DNA from: Tragulus kanchil
Taxonomy: Eukaryota; Chordata; Mammalia; Artiodactyla; Tragulidae
Reading direction: 5' to 3'
Assembly: GCA_022376925.1 (NCBI GenBank)
Contig: JAIOJX010000006.1
Coordinates: 57,624,658-57,688,657 of the forward strand
DNA length: 64,000 nt
Shown: in pieces, positions 24,730-36,437 of the stretch
Layout of the letters: each line of letters opens with the position of its first letter
Numbering within the stretch: position 1 is the stretch's first letter
The notes under the pieces: model-generated
Told to the model about the DNA's origin: nothing
Databases searched by the model: none
What the model saw: only the letters and a program-made list of their open reading frames with translations
Program-made: the position numbers and the translations under genes

Positions 24730-24942
24730 CTTAACACCTATTCCAATAATAAGGTGCTTGGGAAATTGAGAGTTGTCAAAACAATACAGACATTTTTCCA
24801 TTTGTGCAACAAGACTCCTGTGCTCAGCAATAGCTTTTCTCCACTGATTCTCTTCCTCTTCACCAAAACATTCCCTCTCTGCTGCTCTGGAGACAAACAT
24901 ATCATCCAGAGTGTAATAGTCTCCATCTGTTTTTCCCATAAA
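24730..24942 (-). CDS. CWF19L2: CWF19L2 exon: start of CwfJ C-terminal domain
   Basis: A 213-nt, phase 0-0 exon encoding 71 residues, starting [20 protein letters not shown] and ending [12 protein letters not shown]. The acceptor is AG at 24943-24944 (preceded by a pyrimidine-rich tract on the minus strand) and the donor GTAAGA at 24724-24729. Two parts can be seen: an acidic, charged helix-like segment ([24 protein letters not shown]) and the first strand/zinc-like element of the CwfJ domain with the CLYC pair and the [10 protein letters not shown] motif. It joins upstream to the exon at 34308-34445 and downstream to 5992-6108. The frame is open. The methionine at residue 2 is internal, not a start. 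The flanking introns (9.4 and 18.6 kb as written) are inflated by the duplications. Confidence 0.96.
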
Positions 24943-25289
24943 CTGAAAAAAAACAAAATAATAATCGTGATGAGAAGGCAGTACTTTAACTCAGTTCATT
25001 GTACTGTGGCATTAAAAAACTAAACTCAGAAAGCATTAATTGTTCAGTCACGTCCATTAGTACTGTGGCATAATGAAGGTAGATCTGTTTAAGTTCTGTA
25101 ATAAAACTCTTACATGAAAATTTTAAAAAAGAAAAAAAATGATTACCATTTAAGCCTGACCTGCAGAGATCAATATATAATTATCATCATCATTACAGCT
25201 AAAGTGTACTAAGTATTTACTATGTATAATTCTATGCAATTTGATTATTTTATACTACTATGAAGAGGGAACAATTATCATTTCTATTT

Positions 25290-25546
25290 TTTTTCCCCAA
25301 CATGTCTCTTTTATATTTCTTTTCATCCATCTTTTATTCTTTGTCATGTGTGGGCTTCCCATTGCAGTGGCCTCTCTCGCTGAGAAGCACCAGCTCTGGG
25401 TGCATGCACTCCAGAGTGCTGGCTCCTAATTGGACACACCAGTCCAGTTGCTCCGTAGCACATGGGATCTTCCCCAGCCAGGGATTGAACCAGTGCTCCC
25501 TGCACTGCAAGGCAGACTTTCTACCCACTGGACCACCAGGGAAGCC
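25290..25546 (-). mobile_element. CHR-type tRNA-derived SINE
   Basis: Antisense tRNA-Glu-derived SINE of the same short type as at 1936. Target-site duplication atcatttctattt at 25277-25289 and 25547-25559. The 110- and 64-codon frames crossing it are incidental. Confidence 0.88.
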
Positions 25547-25989
25547 ATCATTTCTATTTATAAATGAGAAAACTGAATCACAGAGAAAGTAAGAAAAACT
25601 TTCACTATAAAATTAGGATACACTCTATTAAACTTACCAGCTAATTTGCTCTACGTATATTGAGAGAAATTTTCCCCCTTATCTTTAAAACATAATTTTA
25701 TTTTTATTTATTTTATTTAGGTAGAAATGATTTATAAAATTATGTATGTTTCATGTATACAAACCCAAATTCTTTTAATAAGTCTTTTCTAACTCTCTCT
25801 TACTGATTATTACAGTTCAATACAGTGTGCATTCAGCCTTGCTGCTATAAATAATAAACCCAACTTGTTTCATTCTTTGTGTCTCTAGTGATTTCCGGCT
25901 AGAGACCACAGATAGTATTAAGAAATACTGTGAATTTAGGGGTGTGGGATAATGTCATTGTGATAATGCTAAGAACCTCTGTTAAAAGC

Positions 25990-26230
25990 TTATTTATCTT
26001 GTTGAAGTGAGGTTGGTTTGCAATATTGTGTTGATTTTAGGTGTGTAGCAGAGTCAATCATTTCTGTGTATGATATTTGTATGTGTGTTTTCTTTTTTGG
26101 ATTCTTTTCCATTATAGGTTATTGCAGGATGATGAGTGTACTTACCTGTGTTAATCAGTAGGTCCTTGTTTGCTGTTTTGTATATAGCAGTGTGTATCTG
26201 TTAATCCCAAACTCCTAATTTATTCAATTT
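25990..26230 (-). mobile_element. L1 3'-end fragment
   Basis: Antisense L1 3' UTR: tagcagtgtgtatctgttaa, tcccaaactcctaatttatt and gattcttttccattataggt are characteristic of artiodactyl L1 tails. The T-rich area at 25690-25740 may be the tail or a separate fragment. Confidence 0.75.
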
Positions 26231-26264
26231 AGGCATTAAAAGTTTATTTTATTAACAAAAATTA

Positions 26265-28357
26265 ATCCAAGAAACTCATCCATGATATAAAATTTAAAAA
26301 TTAGCACCCACTCCACATAAAACATAAAACAGTTTTCAATTGTACCTCAAGGCACCATTTCTAAACCTCCCTCAAAATAAACAGTAGCAAGGGGGATGTT
26401 TTTAAAACAAAAATTTCTCTACTGATTTAAGTCCTGGCCTAAAATTCTCAAAGGACCAGGATTGTGAATAGGATTAAGTTCAAACCATTACTGGGCCTAC
26501 TAAGTCATAGACACAAAAAGGTATAATGTTAAAAGCTTGGGTTCTATACTCAGCATAACCATTAAATTCTGTAATAATATTGGGCAGTTATTTAATCTTT
26601 CTGCAATCTCTATTTTATTTCCTCATTTTACAAAAGGTTATAACAATATTATCTAACACGACTACCATTCTTATAATACTTTCAGCACATGTTTGGCACA
26701 CAACAGGACTCATAAATGTGAGTCACCTCAGTCACATGTGATCACATTGTTGTTCAGTCACTCAGTCCTGCCCGACTCTTTGCAATCCCGTTGACTTCCC
26801 TGTCCTTCACAATCTTCCAGAGTATGATCAAACACATGTCCACTGAGTCAATGATGCCATCCAACAATCTCATCCGCTGTTGCCCCCTTCTCCTGCTCGC
26901 CCTCAGTCTTTCCCAGCAGCAGGGTCCTTTCCAACAAGTTGGCTCTTCATATCAAGTAGCCCAAGTACTAGAACTTCAGCATCAATCCTTTCATTAAATT
27001 TTCAGGGTTGGAAATTTCCTTTAGGATTGAATGGTTTGATCTCTTTGCAGTCCAAGGGACTGTCAAGCATCTTCTCCAACACCACAGATTAAAGGCAACA
27101 ATTCTTAGGCACTCAGGCTTCTTATGGTCCAACTTTCACATCCATACATCTTTAATGAGAAAACCATAGCGACTATACAGACCTTTGATGGCAAAGCAGT
27201 CTCTGCTCTTTAACATGCTGTCAAGGTTTGTCACAGATTTTCTTCTAAGCAGCAAGCAGCTTTTTCACTAGTACTGTCCTGTAGTCAAGAAAATCTGTTT
27301 TTTTTATTCCCTGAAGTGGTGGAAATCTAATATAAAAAAGGCTTTAAAAGTTTATTTCAAATCCAAGAAACTCATCCATGATATAAAATTTAAAAATTAG
27401 CACCCACTCCACATAAAACATAAAACAGTTTTCAATTGTACCTCAAGGCACCATTTCTAAACCTCCCTCAAAATAAACAGTAGCAAGGGGGATGTTTTTA
27501 AAACAAAAATTTCTCTACTGATTTAAGTCCTGGCCTAAAATTCTCAAAGGACCAGGATTGTGAATAGGATTAAGTTCAAACCATTACTGGGCCTACTAAG
27601 TCATAGACACAAAAAGGTATAATGTTAAAAGCTTGGGTTCTATACTCAGCATAACCATTAAATTCTGTAATAATATTGGGCAGTTATTTAATCTTTCTGC
27701 AATCTCTATTTTATTTCCTCATTTTACAAAAGGTTATAACAATATTATCTAACACGACTACCATTCTTATAATACTTTCAGCACATGTTTGGCACACAAC
27801 AGGACTCATAAATGTGAGTCACCTCAGTCACATGTGATCACATTGTTGTTCAGTCACTCAGTCCTGCCCGACTCTTTGCAATCCCGTTGACTTCCCTGTC
27901 CTTCACAATCTTCCAGAGTATGATCAAACACATGTCCACTGAGTCAATGATGCCATCCAACAATCTCATCCGCTGTTGCCCCCTTCTCCTGCTCGCCCTC
28001 AGTCTTTCCCAGCAGCAGGGTCCTTTCCAACAAGTTGGCTCTTCATATCAAGTAGCCCAAGTACTAGAACTTCAGCATCAATCCTTTCATTAAATTTTCA
28101 GGGTTGGAAATTTCCTTTAGGATTGAATGGTTTGATCTCTTTGCAGTCCAAGGGACTGTCAAGCATCTTCTCCAACACCACAGATTAAAGGCAACAATTC
28201 TTAGGCACTCAGGCTTCTTATGGTCCAACTTTCACATCCATACATCTTTAATGAGAAAACCATAGCTTCGACTATACAGACCTTTGATGGCAAAGCAGTC
28301 TCTGCTCTTTAACATGCTGTCAAGGTTTGTCACAGATTTTCTTCTAAGCAGCAAGCA
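26265..28357. repeat. Direct duplication, unit ~1.10 kb (pair 8)
   Basis: 26265-27258 recurs at 27361-28357. The end of the first copy (27259-27330) is a corrupted, deletion-riddled version of 28358-28470, and the start of the second copy (27340-27360) is a shortened version of 26231-26264. This pattern fits low-quality sequence ends. Confidence 0.95.
26500..26720 (+). mobile_element. MIR SINE fragment (duplicated at 27596-27816)
   Basis: Sequence through gggcagttatttaatctttc, tttcctcattttacaaaagg and tggcacacaacaggactcat has the layout of a sense MIR core. Ancient. Confidence 0.55.
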
Positions 28358-28799
28358 TCTTTTTTCACGGCTGTAGTCACTGTCTCTAATGATTTTGGAG
28401 CTCAAGAAAATGAAATCTGTCACTATTTCAACTTTTTTCCTATCTATTTGCCATGAAGTGGTGGAAATGGATGCTATGCTCTTCGTTTTTTGAACACTGA
28501 GACATAAGCCAGCTTTTTCACTCTCCTCTTTCAGTCTCATCAAGAGGCTCTTTAGTTCCTCTTTTGTTACTGCTATATGTAGTGTCATCTGCATATCTGA
28601 GGTTGTTGATACTTCTCCCAACAATCTTGACTCTAGCTTGTGACTCATCCAGCATGACATTTTACATGATGTATTCTGCATATAAGTTAAATAAGCTGTG
28701 TGACAAACATAGAGCCTTGACATACTCCTTTCCAAACTCATCCATTGTTCCATTTCCAGTTCTAAATGTTGCTTTAAGAAAATTACAGATACCAAGGGA
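27844..28799 (-). mobile_element. BovB LINE 3' end with reverse transcriptase remnant
   Basis: Antisense 3' end of a BovB (RTE-clade) LINE, a ruminant family of ancient horizontal origin. The frame 28232-28795 encodes the C-terminal reverse-transcriptase part: KEELKSLLMRLKEESEKAG, SWQIDRKKVEIVTDFIFLSS and KSVTNLDSMLKSRD are family-typical. It then decays through the tail to the 3' end near 27844 (gttgttcagtcactcagtcc). The left part also occurs at 26748-27258 by duplication. Not functional. Confidence 0.92.
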
Positions 28800-29335
28800 A
28801 CATTTCATGCAAAGGTGGGCACAATAAAGGACAGAAACAGTATGAACCTAACAGAAGTAGAAGACATTAAGAAGAGTGTCTATCTAACGAAGGCCTGTAT
28901 AGTCAAAGCTATGGTTTTTTTGGTAGTAATGTACTGATGTTAGAGTTGGAGCATAAAAACTGAGCACCGAAGAATTGATGCCTTCCAACTGTGGTGTTGG
29001 AGAAGACATTTGAGAGTCGCCTGGACTGCAAGGAGATCAAACAAGTCAATCCTAAGGGAAATAAACCCTGAATATTAATTGCAAAGAGTGATGCTGAAGC
29101 TGAAGCTCCAATACTTTGACCATGCAAAGAGACTACTCACTGGAAAAGGCAGAAGGAGAAGGGGTTGACAGAGGATGAGATGGATGGATGGCATCACCAA
29201 CTCAATGGACATGAATTTTAGCAAACTCTAGGAAATAGTGAAGGACAGGGAAGCCTGGCATGGTGCAGTCTTTGGGATCGCAAACAGACAGGACTGAGTG
29301 ACTTAACTGAACTGAACTGAACTCAGAGGACATCT
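28800..29335 (+). mobile_element. Internally deleted BovB LINE 3' end, sense
   Basis: Sense BovB: an early reverse-transcriptase piece (residues equivalent to DTKGTFHAKVGTIKDRN near 28790-28860) is fused to the C-terminal end (RRIDAFQLWCWRRHLRV-like, near 28970-29020). It ends in the family's short tandem tail (actgaactgaactgaac) at about 29320. It lies head to head with the antisense BovB. Duplicated at 29900-30435. Confidence 0.9.
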
Positions 29336-29351
29336 ACAAAACACAAATGAG

Positions 29352-29495
29352 AGGACTTCCCTGGTGGCCCACTGGCTAAGATGTCACATTCCCAACGCAG
29401 GGTGCCAAGGGTTCAATCCCTGGTGAGGGAACTAGATCCCACATGCCACAACTAAGATCCAGTGCAACCAAATGAAAAAAACAAACAAAAAAAAC
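29352..29495 (+). mobile_element. Short tRNA-derived SINE
   Basis: gacttccctggtggcccact head with a B-box-like ggttcaatccc and an A-rich tail. Target-site duplication cacaaatgag at 29342-29351 and 29496-29505. Duplicated at 30452-30595. Confidence 0.82.
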
Positions 29496-30666
29496 CACAA
29501 ATGAGGTCATAATACTGTCCTACTGAAAACATTTAAATGGTTCCCATTATTTAAAGCAAAAAGAAGGGCTTCCCTGGTAGATTAGTTGTAAAGGACTCAA
29601 TGCAGGAAACACGGGTTCTGTCCTTCGTCTGGGAAAATCCCACATGCCGTGGAGCAACTACGCTCACATACGACTATTGAGTTTTCATCTGCATATCTGA
29701 GGTTGTTGATACTTCTCCCAACAATCTTGACTCTAGCTTGTGACTCATCCAGCATGACATTTTACATGATGTATTCTGCATATAAGTTAAATAAGCTGTG
29801 TGACAAACATAGAGCCTTGACATACTCCTTTCCAAACTCATCCATTGTTCCATTTCCAGTTCTAAATGTTGCTTTAAGAAAATTACAGATACCAAGGGAA
29901 CATTTCATGCAAAGGTGGGCACAATAAAGGACAGAAACAGTATGAACCTAACAGAAGTAGAAGACATTAAGAAGAGTGTCTATCTAACGAAGGCCTGTAT
30001 AGTCAAAGCTATGGTTTTTTTGGTAGTAATGTACTGATGTTAGAGTTGGAGCATAAAAACTGAGCACCGAAGAATTGATGCCTTCCAACTGTGGTGTTGG
30101 AGAAGACATTTGAGAGTCGCCTGGACTGCAAGGAGATCAAACAAGTCAATCCTAAGGGAAATAAACCCTGAATATTAATTGCAAAGAGTGATGCTGAAGC
30201 TGAAGCTCCAATACTTTGACCATGCAAAGAGACTACTCACTGGAAAAGGCAGAAGGAGAAGGGGTTGACAGAGGATGAGATGGATGGATGGCATCACCAA
30301 CTCAATGGACATGAATTTTAGCAAACTCTAGGAAATAGTGAAGGACAGGGAAGCCTGGCATGGTGCAGTCTTTGGGATCGCAAACAGACAGGACTGAGTG
30401 ACTTAACTGAACTGAACTGAACTCAGAGGACATCTACAAAACACAAATGAGAGGACTTCCCTGGTGGCCCACTGGCTAAGATGTCACATTCCCAACGCAG
30501 GGTGCCAAGGGTTCAATCCCTGGTGAGGGAACTAGATCCCACATGCCACAACTAAGATCCAGTGCAACCAAATGAAAAAAACAAACAAAAAAAACCACAA
30601 ATGAGGTCATAATACTGTCCTACTGAAAACATTTAAATGGTTCCCATTATTTAAAGCAAAAAGAAG

Positions 30667-30963
30667 GGCTTCCCTGGTAGATTAGTTGTAAAGGACTCAA
30701 TGCAGGAAACACGGGTTCTGTCCTTCGTCTGGGAAAATCCCACATGCCGTGGAGCAACTACGCTCACATACGACTATTGAGCCTGTGTTCTAAAACCCAG
30801 GAGCCACAACCACTGAGCACATGGACCACAGCTACTGAGGCCCATGTATCAGAGCCCATGCTCACAACAAGAAAAGCCCTACACTGCAAATAGCAACCCC
30901 CACTTCCCAAAAACTAGAGAGAAGCCTCCTCAGCGACAAAGCCCCAGCACAGCCAAAAAAAAA
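30667..30963 (+). mobile_element. CHR-type SINE, full length
   Basis: Sense tRNA-Glu-derived SINE (gggcttccctggtagatta start, tail ending cagcacagccaaaaaaaaaa). Its first 115 bases also occur at 29567-29681 and most of it again at 31819-32103, through duplications 9 and 10. Confidence 0.85.
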
Positions 30964-31033
30964 AGCTAAGATAAGACCTGTGACAGACTAGGTTTAAGGC
31001 AGAATGGAAGCTCATCTTTAAAAAGTAAATCAG

Positions 31034-31362
31034 GGCTTCCCCTGGTGGTCCAGTGGGTAAGGACACCGCCTTGCAGTGCAAGGGGCGCCGGTTCAATCCC
31101 TGGCCTGGGAAGATCCCACGCGCCGCGGAGCAGCTGGACTGATGTGTCCAATCACCGAGCAGGAGCTCTGGAGCGCATGCGCCCAGAGCCGGTGCTCTGC
31201 AACGACAGATGCCACCGCGATGGGAGGCCCACAGGAGCCAAAGAACGAAGACGAATGAAAATAGAGAAATGAAAGACCAATAGAAGTGGCCCGCCCACTC
31301 CCCCCCCTCCCCAACCCGACCCCCACCCAAAGTAAATAAATAAATAAATCTTTAAAAAAAAA
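31034..31362 (+). mobile_element. CHR-type SINE, GC-rich short form (copy 1)
   Basis: Sense SINE with the head ggcttcccctggtggtccag, B-box-like ggttcaatccctgg and a (TAAA)n tail. Target-site duplication (about 13 bases, aaaagtaaatcag) at 31021-31033 and 31363-31375. The second copy is 32174-32502. GC content is strikingly higher than the surroundings. The 60-138 codon frames on both strands are SINE shadows. Confidence 0.9.
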
Positions 31363-32173
31363 AAAAGTAAATCAGTAAAACAAAAGCAAAACTTCTTACT
31401 CTACAGCCTGCAAAACCTGACATGATCTTACCATTTCATCATCTACATTTCTTTCCATTTCTTTCTCTATTCATAGTCACATTGTCATCTAGCTGTCTTC
31501 TAATGCTTGTTGTGTTTGTCTTTTCTTTAGATCCTCTGCATTTGTTGTTTCTGCTGCCTGGTCTTCCCCCAGATTTTTATACAGACCACTGCCCTTCACT
31601 TTATTCAGAAGTCAGCAGAAACATCACGTTTACAAAGAGGCCTTCCTTCAGAATTCTATTGAAAATACCACCCTGTCTCCATTTACTTTGCTTTATTCCT
31701 ACAAAAAATATTTTCTACTTTGTGACAACAGTATTTATGCTATGTAATTTATAACATTATGTAATTTTTGTATCATGCATTTGTTCATTTTATATCTCAT
31801 CCATTACAAAATAATCCGAGATTAGTTGTAAAGGACTCAATGCAGGAAACACGGGTTCTGTCCTTCGTCTGGGAAAATCCCACATGCCGTGGAGCAACTA
31901 CGCTCACATACGACTATTGAGCCTGTGTTCTAAAACCCAGGAGCCACAACCACTGAGCACATGGACCACAGCTACTGAGGCCCATGTATCAGAGCCCATG
32001 CTCACAACAAGAAAAGCCCTACACTGCAAATAGCAACCCCCACTTCCCAAAAACTAGAGAGAAGCCTCCTCAGCGACAAAGCCCCAGCACAGCCAAAAAA
32101 AAAAGCTAAGATAAGACCTGTGACAGACTAGGTTTAAGGCAGAATGGAAGCTCATCTTTAAAAAGTAAATCAG

Positions 32174-32502
32174 GGCTTCCCCTGGTGGTCCAGTGGGTAA
32201 GGACACCGCCTTGCAGTGCAAGGGGCGCCGGTTCAATCCCTGGCCTGGGAAGATCCCACGCGCCGCGGAGCAGCTGGACTGATGTGTCCAATCACCGAGC
32301 AGGAGCTCTGGAGCGCATGCGCCCAGAGCCGGTGCTCTGCAACGACAGATGCCACCGCGATGGGAGGCCCACAGGAGCCAAAGAACGAAGACGAATGAAA
32401 ATAGAGAAATGAAAGACCAATAGAAGTGGCCCGCCCACTCCCCTCCCTCCCCAACCCGACCCCCACCCAAAGTAAATAAATAAATAAATCTTTAAAAAAA
32501 AA
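32174..32502 (+). mobile_element. CHR-type SINE, copy 2 of the same insertion
   Basis: Identical position within the duplicated block and the same target-site duplication. Not an independent insertion. Confidence 0.9.
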
Positions 32503-32950
32503 AAAAGTAAATCAGTAAAACAAAAGCAAAACTTCTTACTCTACAGCCTGCAAAACCTGACATGATCTTACCATTTCATCATCTACATTTCTTTCCATTT
32601 CTTTCTCTATTCATAGTCACATTGTCATCTAGCTGTCTTCTAATGCTTGTTGTGTTTGTCTTTTCTTTAGATCCTCTGCATTTGTTGTTTCTGCTGCCTG
32701 GTCTTCCCCCAGATTTTTATACAGACCACTGCCCTTCACTTTATTCAGAAGTCAGCAGAAACATCACGTTTACAAAGAGGCCTTCCTTCAGAATTCTATT
32801 GAAAATACCACCCTGTCTCCATTTACTTTGCTTTATTCCTACAAAAAATATTTTCTACTTTGTGACAACAGTATTTATGCTATGTAATTTATAACATTAT
32901 GTAATTTTTGTATCATGCATTTGTTCATTTTATATCTCATCCATTACAAA

Positions 32951-33549
32951 TATAAGCTCCTTGGGGGTGGGGAATTTTATCATTTCACTACACTCAGCAC
33001 GTACAATGGTAACCAGCATAAATTAGGTGTTCAGTAAAGAACTTTTTAGTTAATAAATTATTTTTATATTAATAAAAATATTTAACAAGGTTTTGTGTTA
33101 CTTTCTGTATAAATGTGAATGATTTTGATAAAATTACTAAAACTACATTTCATTCACATTTCTGAGAAGGAAACTTTTAAAATTATGTCATTCTTTCTAT
33201 AGTGAATTTCCAGACCCTAGAAGATTTCTAGCATTTTCCCCAAAATAGAAAAGAAAAATTAACCTAATGTGCTGAAGTTAAGATCCCATACAATTCTTCA
33301 TGATGAAAAGAATGATCATTACTATCTAAATCCAAATATGTTTTACTCCCTCCGACATACACACACACACATTGATACCTTGGCTACCCTTGTGCTAGTT
33401 TTAATTAATTTTCTCCACCAGGTAAAATATTCATATTTATTAAAAGGACAAGTCTAATAAAAGTATATAGTAAAAAGGCTCCCTCATCCCTCAGACACCT
33501 AGGTTCAAATTCCCATCACCAACAGTATCATAAGCAAGGATGGCCAATT
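32951..33549. other. Intron, short CA run, no other feature
   Basis: AT-rich intronic sequence with a CA-type microsatellite at 33358-33371. Nothing gene-like seen. Confidence 0.5.
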
Positions 33550-33765
33550 TGTTCAATCAAGAGCTAGACAGTAAATATTTTCAGTTTTGTGGGCTGTAAA
33601 GTCTGTCTCAGCTATTCAGCTCAGCTGTTATAAAGTGAAGAGAGCCTTAGACTACATGTAAATAAACAAAGATGTGTTCCAATAAAACTTTATTTATAAA
33701 TACAGTGAGATAAATTTTCCCAGTGGGGTCAAACTCTTTGATAAAAACTGTTAATGAAAGGAACT
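33550..33765 (+). mobile_element. hAT-Charlie-type nonautonomous DNA transposon fragment
   Basis: The phrases agtaaatattttcagttttg, gggctgtaaagtctgtctca and ttccaataaaactttattta match a widespread mammalian MER-type hAT element. Terminal repeats are decayed; I cannot name the subfamily reliably. Confidence 0.7.
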
Positions 33766-34307
33766 GCAAAACCTTTGCAACAAAGACTGCTATTTGGAAT
33801 AAATTCATCCTACTACCCATGAAATATTGTTATACTTTTACAAATAATATAAATTTTTCATATAAATAGACTTAAGATTATTCCAAGATGCCTTCTTTAT
33901 AACATTTTTTCATAATATATATAACTTCAAATATACACCTGTGGCATAATTATGAAGAACTGGCAAAACATCTAGACAAAACAGACTGGTAACCTAACTA
34001 GCAGCATGCTGTCAACATTAAAGTCTTGTCCCAAATGTTCCCTTAAATAGTAGATCAAATATATAATTAACATTTTTGTGGAATACATTATAAAATTAAA
34101 CCAGAATTCTTATTTTTAAAGAACAAAATCTGGAAAGTATACCGCCCAATCACATCAATTCCAAAATGAATGTTTCCTACATGTCTTATAACTGACTTAA
34201 TTTAATAAAATAAATCAAGTTTGCAAATAACCAGCTGAAAAGTAGATCACTGCAGACTGAGTAACCAGCTTCTCAAAATTCAAAGGTATCCCAGCAATGT
34301 ATCTTAC

Positions 34308-34445
34308 CTTAGATGTCATTCTCATAAAAAGTTTGTTTTGATTTTCTGCTGTTCCCATCTTTTCATTCTTGACTAAATCATTTAGGCTTAGGTTATCATC
34401 ATCATGAAAGTATCTGACCCTTTCTTTTTCCTCATAAGTTGAAAC
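34308..34445 (-). CDS. CWF19L2: CWF19L2 exon: acidic region before CwfJ domain
   Basis: A 138-nt, phase 0-0 exon encoding 46 residues, starting [20 protein letters not shown] and ending [10 protein letters not shown]. Acceptor AG at 34446-34447, donor GTAAGA at 34302-34307. It contains the family-typical short acidic [13 protein letters not shown] motif and the [18 protein letters not shown] helix that leads into [15 protein letters not shown] on the next exon (24730-24942). Upstream it joins the exon whose end reads GRRKRQI (35236-35352, or its duplicate). The frame is intact. Confidence 0.96.
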
Positions 34446-34961
34446 CTATGACAAAATGAATACTGTAAGTTTAGAGAAAATCTGTCTTTGATATTAAAAG
34501 TAAGGACCCCAATATGTATCATAATCTTTCCTTTCAGTCTATCTGCATCTGTATGGAAGAATTTCCACTAGAATAACACTCCTACCTCTTCTGTCCCTTT
34601 TACTTTCCTCTTTCCTGGGACGGAAGCATGATAGTATCTGATTTCTCAGTTTGAGGGAAAGGGCAGAATTCTTTCTCTCCTCTGATTGTAGAAAAACAAA
34701 TCCCTACCAATGTGGAAGTAGGTTAGCAGGTATCCAGAAATCAAGTAAGTATATCAAGAATAAAAGTAAAATTTTAGCAAACCAACTTTAAGTATCCCTA
34801 TCAGAAACAAAGCTGATATACTGATTCTCATCTAAACAATTTTCAGTTTTCTTATCAACTGGTTCCATACCTATCAGTGGAAAAGAAGTGCTATGTATTA
34901 GCTATAAAATCAAATCTCCTCACCACTGTTCTGAACTATATTTCTAAAAATATTTTGAAGT

Positions 34962-35172
34962 AGAGTTGACACTTGAACAATGCAGAGATTAGGGGCAGTG
35001 AATTCCTTTTTCCCCTTTGTATCAGATTACAGTTGATCCTTTCACTACACCCCATATCCACAGGTTCAAACCACCCATAATGTAGTACTACAGTATGTTA
35101 TTTATTGACAATGTTCTGTGAATAAGTGGACCTGAGCAATTCAAAGTCATACACTTAAAGGACCAACTTTAG
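34962..35172. mobile_element. Tigger-type MITE with decayed inverted ends (copy 1)
   Basis: Starts gttgacacttgaacaatgca and ends with an inverted, diverged version of the same string (ggaccaactttag). This is the layout of a nonautonomous mariner/Tigger-like element. The second copy is at 36047-36257. Confidence 0.55.
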
Positions 35173-35235
35173 TCTGATACAAAAGGGAAAAGAGGAATTC
35201 TGAATTAATAAACAAAAGACATATGTTAAACATAC

Positions 35236-35352
35236 AATTTGTCTTTTCCTTCTTCCTTCTTTAGATTCCAGATATTTTCCTGGTGTGTTCACAGGCCAGA
35301 CTCTTCCAGAATGATCTGTTCTCACAAGGATCACTTCTTCCTGATCTTCACC
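35236..35352 (-). CDS. CWF19L2: CWF19L2 exon: [16 protein letters not shown] segment (copy 1)
   Basis: A 117-nt, phase 0-0 exon encoding 39 residues: [20 protein letters not shown], then [19 protein letters not shown]. Acceptor AG at 35353-35354, donor GTATGT at 35230-35235. The [14 protein letters not shown] segment is a conserved CWF19L2 signature between the coiled region and the CwfJ domain, and GRRKRQ is a basic patch. It joins KISKVE (39386-39478) to VSTYEEK (34308-34445). An identical exon with the same splice sites lies at 36321-36437. Because the exon is phase 0-0, including both would insert 39 extra residues without a frameshift. I consider one of the two artefactual and count them as one exon. 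Confidence 0.94.
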
Positions 35353-36320
35353 CTATATAAAGTTTGAGGAGTTGCAACTAAAATTATTGAAAAAAGTACT
35401 GAATGCTTATATTTAATAGCCAGAAAAGCATAAAAATGATTCTATTTTCACATAGCATTATGGATTACCTTAAGTGTCCTGAACTTTCATTATCTACAAT
35501 AAAAACGAAAGTGGCCATAATCTTTTCAGGAAGATAGAAAAATATTCAAAGCTTTTCAGATGAAATCTTTCTTTGATATTAAAAGTAAGGACCCCAATAT
35601 GTATCATAATCTTTCCTTTCAGTCTATCTGCATCTGTATGGAAGAATTTCCACTAGAATAACACTCCTACCTCTTCTGTCCCTTTTACTTTCCTCTTTCC
35701 TGGGACGGAAGCATGATAGTATCTGATTTCTCAGTTTGAGGGAAAGGGCAGAATTCTTTCTCTCCTCTGATTGTAGAAAAACAAATCCCTACCAATGTGG
35801 AAGTAGGTTAGCAGGTATCCAGAAATCAAGTAAGTATATCAAGAATAAAAGTAAAATTTTAGCAAACCAACTTTAAGTATCCCTATCAGAAACAAAGCTG
35901 ATATACTGATTCTCATCTAAACAATTTTCAGTTTTCTTATCAACTGGTTCCATACCTATCAGTGGAAAAGAAGTGCTATGTATTAGCTATAAAATCAAAT
36001 CTCCTCACCACTGTTCTGAACTATATTTCTAAAAATATTTTGAAGTAGAGTTGACACTTGAACAATGCAGAGATTAGGGGCAGTGAATTCCTTTTTCCCC
36101 TTTGTATCAGATTACAGTTGATCCTTTCACTACACCCCATATCCACAGGTTCAAACCACCCATAATGTAGTACTACAGTATGTTATTTATTGACAATGTT
36201 CTGTGAATAAGTGGACCTGAGCAATTCAAAGTCATACACTTAAAGGACCAACTTTAGTCTGATACAAAAGGGAAAAGAGGAATTCTGAATTAATAAACAA
36301 AAGACATATGTTAAACATAC

Positions 36321-36437
36321 AATTTGTCTTTTCCTTCTTCCTTCTTTAGATTCCAGATATTTTCCTGGTGTGTTCACAGGCCAGACTCTTCCAGAATGAT
36401 CTGTTCTCACAAGGATCACTTCTTCCTGATCTTCACC
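36321..36437 (-). CDS. CWF19L2: CWF19L2 exon, duplicate copy
   Basis: Base-for-base repeat of the exon at 35236-35352, shifted by 1085, with identical acceptor (36438-36439) and donor (36315-36320) and the same flanking intron for hundreds of bases. The flanks carry the hallmarks of the window-wide false duplications, so this is probably not a real second exon. CWF19L2 proteins known to me carry this segment once. If it were real, the transcript could contain two tandem 39-residue units. Confidence 0.6.

Larger units (their letters stand above)
28585..30781. repeat. Direct duplication, unit 1.10 kb (pair 9)
   Basis: 28585-29681 recurs at 29685-30781 with 3 filler bases (offset 1100). It carries the BovB head-to-head junction and two SINE heads. 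The second copy overlaps the first copy of pair 10. Confidence 0.97.
30679..32950. repeat. Direct duplication, unit 1.14 kb (pair 10)
   Basis: 30679-31810 recurs at 31819-32950 (offset 1140) with 8 filler bases. The few differences include one base in a C run near 31303/32443. It contains two SINEs and unique intron. Confidence 0.97.

Noticed and set aside
24738..24956. Second minus-strand frame over the CWF19L2 exon
   Set aside because: Shadow of the true frame at 24730-24942, which matches the CwfJ family and both splice sites.
28232..28795. 187-codon frame as a host gene
   Set aside because: It is the C-terminal part of BovB reverse transcriptase in a truncated antisense element.
31045..32470. 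GC-rich 60-138 codon frames on both strands
   Set aside because: They lie in a GC-rich SINE and recur wherever that SINE occurs (also at 41864-42264); they are SINE shadows.
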